Under the pieces are notes generated by a model that did no database searches, was not told where the DNA came from, and was given only the letters and a program-made list of their open reading frames with translations. Positions 60,229 to 64,000 of a stretch of 64,000 bases of DNA are shown here, one piece after another. The translations under genes and the position numbers were made by a program. Origin of the DNA: Micrococcus cohnii (GTDB taxonomy: Bacteria > Actinomycetota > Actinomycetes > Actinomycetales > Micrococcaceae); assembly GCF_014205175.1 (NCBI RefSeq), contig NZ_JACHNA010000001.1:62001-126000 (forward strand), in the 5' to 3' direction. Position 1 is the first letter of the stretch. Each line of letters begins with the position of its first letter.

Positions 60229-60861
60229 GTGTTCGCTCGTCTCGAGGACTTCATCCTCCACGCCGCCGCTCAATGGTGGGTGCTGCCGTTCACGTGGCTG
60301 ATGTGCGTCCTGGACGGGCTCGTCCCGGTGTTCCCGTCCGAGTCGCTGCTGGTCGCCCTGGCCGCGATCGTGGACGACGGCCGCCCGTTCCCCCTCGGCG
60401 CCCTGTGGGTCGTCGGGATGCTCGGCGCCTTGATCGGCGACAACGCGGCCTACGCCCTGGGCCGGATCGTCGGCGTCGACCGCTGGCGCTGGATGCGCAC
60501 GTCGGTGGTGGCCGGGGCCATGACCACGGCGCGGCGCCACTTGGACAGGCGCGGTGCGTTCTTGTTGCTGACGGCTCGCTTCGTGCCCGGAGGCCGCGTC
60601 GCGGTGAACCTGACGGCCGGCGCGAACCGCTACTCCTACCCGCGGTTTCTCGTGCTCGACGCCGTCGCGGCGTCGGTGTGGTCCGCGTACTCGATCCTGA
60701 TCGCGCGCCTCAGCGCCGGATGGCTGGACTCTCCGCTGCTGCAGATCGTCGCCGCGCTGCTCGGCGCCGCGATCGTCGGCCTGGTGCTGGACCGGATCGT
60801 GAGCGCCGCGCTGCGTCGCCGTGGAACCCCAGCGGCGGGGGAGGGCCCTCGAGCGGGCTGA
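60229..60861 (+). CDS. DedA-family membrane protein
   Basis: Polytopic membrane protein of 210 aa. The family pattern VPVFPSESLLVALAA, GDNAAYALGRIVG and the Arg-containing TARFVPGGRVAVNLTAGANR are present. DedA proteins are tied to lipid-carrier recycling and membrane energisation. GTG start without a clear ribosome site, 25 nt after deoA, so probably translated from the deoA message. Confidence 0.88.
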   Translation: MFARLEDFILHAAAQWWVLPFTWLMCVLDGLVPVFPSESLLVALAAIVDDGRPFPLGALWVVGMLGALIGDNAAYALGRIVGVDRWRWMRTSVVAGAMTTARRHLDRRGAFLLLTARFVPGGRVAVNLTAGANRYSYPRFLVLDAVAASVWSAYSILIARLSAGWLDSPLLQIVAALLGAAIVGLVLDRIVSAALRRRGTPAAGEGPRAG

Positions 60862-60871
60862 TGCGCTGACC

Positions 60872-60877
60872 TAGACT
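60872..60877 (+). promoter_or_regulatory. Predicted -10 hexamer of add
   Basis: TAGACT, 6 nt before the GTG at 60884; leaderless start likely. Confidence 0.55.
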
Positions 60878-60883
60878 GCGGGC

Positions 60884-62113
60884 GTGATCACCGCAGACTG
60901 GCAGAACAGCTTCTCCGACGCCCCCGGACCCCTCGAGATCGACCTGGCCGCGCTGCCGAAGGCATGCCTGCACGACCACCTGGACGGCGGGCTGCGCGTG
61001 GGCACCGTGCTGGAGCTCGCCCTCGAGGCGGGACTGACGCCGCCGGCGGACACCGAGGAGGAGCTCGCCGAGTGGATCTCCTCCCACGCCAACGGGGAGT
61101 CCCTCGAGAAGTACCTCGAGGTGTTCGCGCTGACCACCTCCGTCATGCAGACCGCCGACCAACTGCGCCGCGTCGCCCGCGAGTTCGTCGAGGACCTGGT
61201 CGAGGACGGCGTGGTCTACGGCGAGATCCGCTGGGCCCCCGAACAGCACCTCGAGGCAGGCCTGAGCCTGGACGAGGCCGTCGAGGCGGTGCAGTCCGGG
61301 CTCGACGATGCCGTGGCGGCGGCTGCGGCCGACGGGCACGAGATCCGCGTGGGCCAGCTGATCACCGCGATGCGGCACGCCGACCGTGCTCAGCAGGTGG
61401 CCGAGCTGGCCGTGCGGCACCGCGACCGCGGGGTCGTGGGCTTCGACATCGCCGGCGCCGAGATCGGGTTCCCGCCCTCGCGCTTCACCGACGCCTTCAC
61501 GTACCTCGCGCAGCACCACGTTCCGGTCACCGTCCACGCCGGCGAGGCAGACGGGATCGAATCGATCCGCGAGGCTCTCGTGCACGGACGCGCCCAGCGG
61601 CTCGGTCATGGCGTCCGTCTGGCCGACGACATCTCGGTGCAGTACGGCGGCGTCGACGAGGACGGGACCGAACTCGACGCGGACACGGGCCTGGTCGAGC
61701 TCGGGGACACCGCGGCGTGGGTGCGGGACCGTCAGATCCCGCTCGAGGTGTGCCCGTCGTCGAACCTGCAGACCGGCGCGGTGGCCGCAGACCAGGGGAT
61801 CGCGGCGCACCCGATCGATCTGCTCGTGCAGCTGGGTTTCCGCGTCACGGTCAACCCGGACAACCGGCTCGTCTCCGGGGTGTCCCTGACCGATGAGCTG
61901 TACCTGCTGGCCGAGACGTTCGGCCACTCGCTCACCCAGTTGCTTCAGCTGCAGCTCAACGCCGTCGAGTCCGCCTTCCTACCGCTGGACGAACGTGAGG
62001 AGCTGGCCGAGACGATCGTCACCGGCTGGGCCGAGGCGATCTCCGGCCAGACTCCGCGGCTGACCGTGCTGGAGGCCGACCAGGACGGCCCCGACGACGA
62101 CCTCGAGGACTGA
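60884..62113 (+). CDS. add: Adenosine deaminase
   Basis: Adenosine/deoxyadenosine to inosine, purine salvage; 409 aa, longer than the ~340-aa E. coli enzyme. Zn ligands in KACLHDHLDGGLR (His-x-His) and VTVHAGEADG (His, catalytic Glu nearby), the SNLQTG region VCPSSNLQTG, and TVNPDNRLVSGVSLTDEL with the final Asp pair. Confidence 0.95.
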   Translation: MITADWQNSFSDAPGPLEIDLAALPKACLHDHLDGGLRVGTVLELALEAGLTPPADTEEELAEWISSHANGESLEKYLEVFALTTSVMQTADQLRRVAREFVEDLVEDGVVYGEIRWAPEQHLEAGLSLDEAVEAVQSGLDDAVAAAAADGHEIRVGQLITAMRHADRAQQVAELAVRHRDRGVVGFDIAGAEIGFPPSRFTDAFTYLAQHHVPVTVHAGEADGIESIREALVHGRAQRLGHGVRLADDISVQYGGVDEDGTELDADTGLVELGDTAAWVRDRQIPLEVCPSSNLQTGAVAADQGIAAHPIDLLVQLGFRVTVNPDNRLVSGVSLTDELYLLAETFGHSLTQLLQLQLNAVESAFLPLDEREELAETIVTGWAEAISGQTPRLTVLEADQDGPDDDLED

Positions 62114-62120
62114 GCCGCCC

Positions 62121-64000
<1,880 letters not shown>

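Overview
This 64-kb window is chromosomal DNA from a very GC-rich actinobacterium. Dense codon-biased genes, the gene set and the local gene orders suggest Micrococcales, most likely a Micrococcaceae relative of the Micrococcus/Kocuria type. Supporting signs are a perM-like gene next to purN, monomeric NADP-isocitrate dehydrogenase, an LpqY-SugABC type importer, the sdhCDAB block beside a GDP-mannose pyrophosphorylase gene, and mazG followed by eno. The species call is inference. I see no rRNA, tRNA, CRISPR array, prophage or recognisable transposase. Fifty-four protein-coding loci are listed: 51 complete, two cut by the window edges and one broken. No gene-free stretch exceeds about 300 bases.

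Layout. 1-2.7 kb: a cut flavin-binding protein, an inositol monophosphatase and an Old Yellow Enzyme reductase. 3-5 kb: an unrecognised protein made of repeated modules. 5.2-7.3 kb: a membrane acyltransferase with a periplasmic SGNH domain. 7.3-8.9 kb: a broken nuclease-like gene between two copies of one palindromic element. 8.9-12.9 kb: an App1-type phosphatase, a thioesterase and three small membrane proteins. 13-15.8 kb: glutamate dehydrogenase and a GT4 glycosyltransferase. 16-21.7 kb: perM-like gene, purN and purH, with an MFS gene on the other strand between purN and purH. 21.9-25.4 kb: two DUF4190-like proteins and icd. 25.5-32.5 kb: DNA repair methyltransferase, an SRPBCC-epimerase fusion, a catalytically degenerate glutaminase-STAS-cNMP protein, and hrpB. 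32.7-37.2 kb: trehalose/maltose-type ABC importer. 37.4-38.9 kb: a membrane-anchored disordered protein. 39-44 kb: purU, catalase, glyA and folD. 44-52 kb: MFS exporter, xthA, trpS, a MacB-like ABC pair and small membrane proteins. 52-55.6 kb: sdhCDAB. 55.8-64 kb: manC, M20 amidohydrolase, cdd, deoA, DedA, add, mazG and the 5' part of eno.

How the genes fit together. Much of the window is core metabolism: one-carbon/purine supply (glyA, folD, purU, purN, purH), TCA cycle (icd, sdh), nitrogen assimilation (gdhA), pyrimidine and purine nucleoside salvage (cdd, deoA, add) with nucleotide sanitation (mazG), and envelope building (manC, GT4, acyltransferase, DedA).

Three things stand out. First, many start codons lie 6-8 nt after a TANNNT-like hexamer, so many transcripts are probably leaderless; one 23-bp gap carries two opposed leaderless promoters whose -10 hexamers share a TA step. 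Second, two copies of a ~70-bp palindrome with compensated arm differences bracket a frameshifted PD-(D/E)XK-like gene. Third, a glutaminase fold that has lost its catalytic residues is fused to STAS and cyclic-nucleotide domains, as if turned into a regulator.
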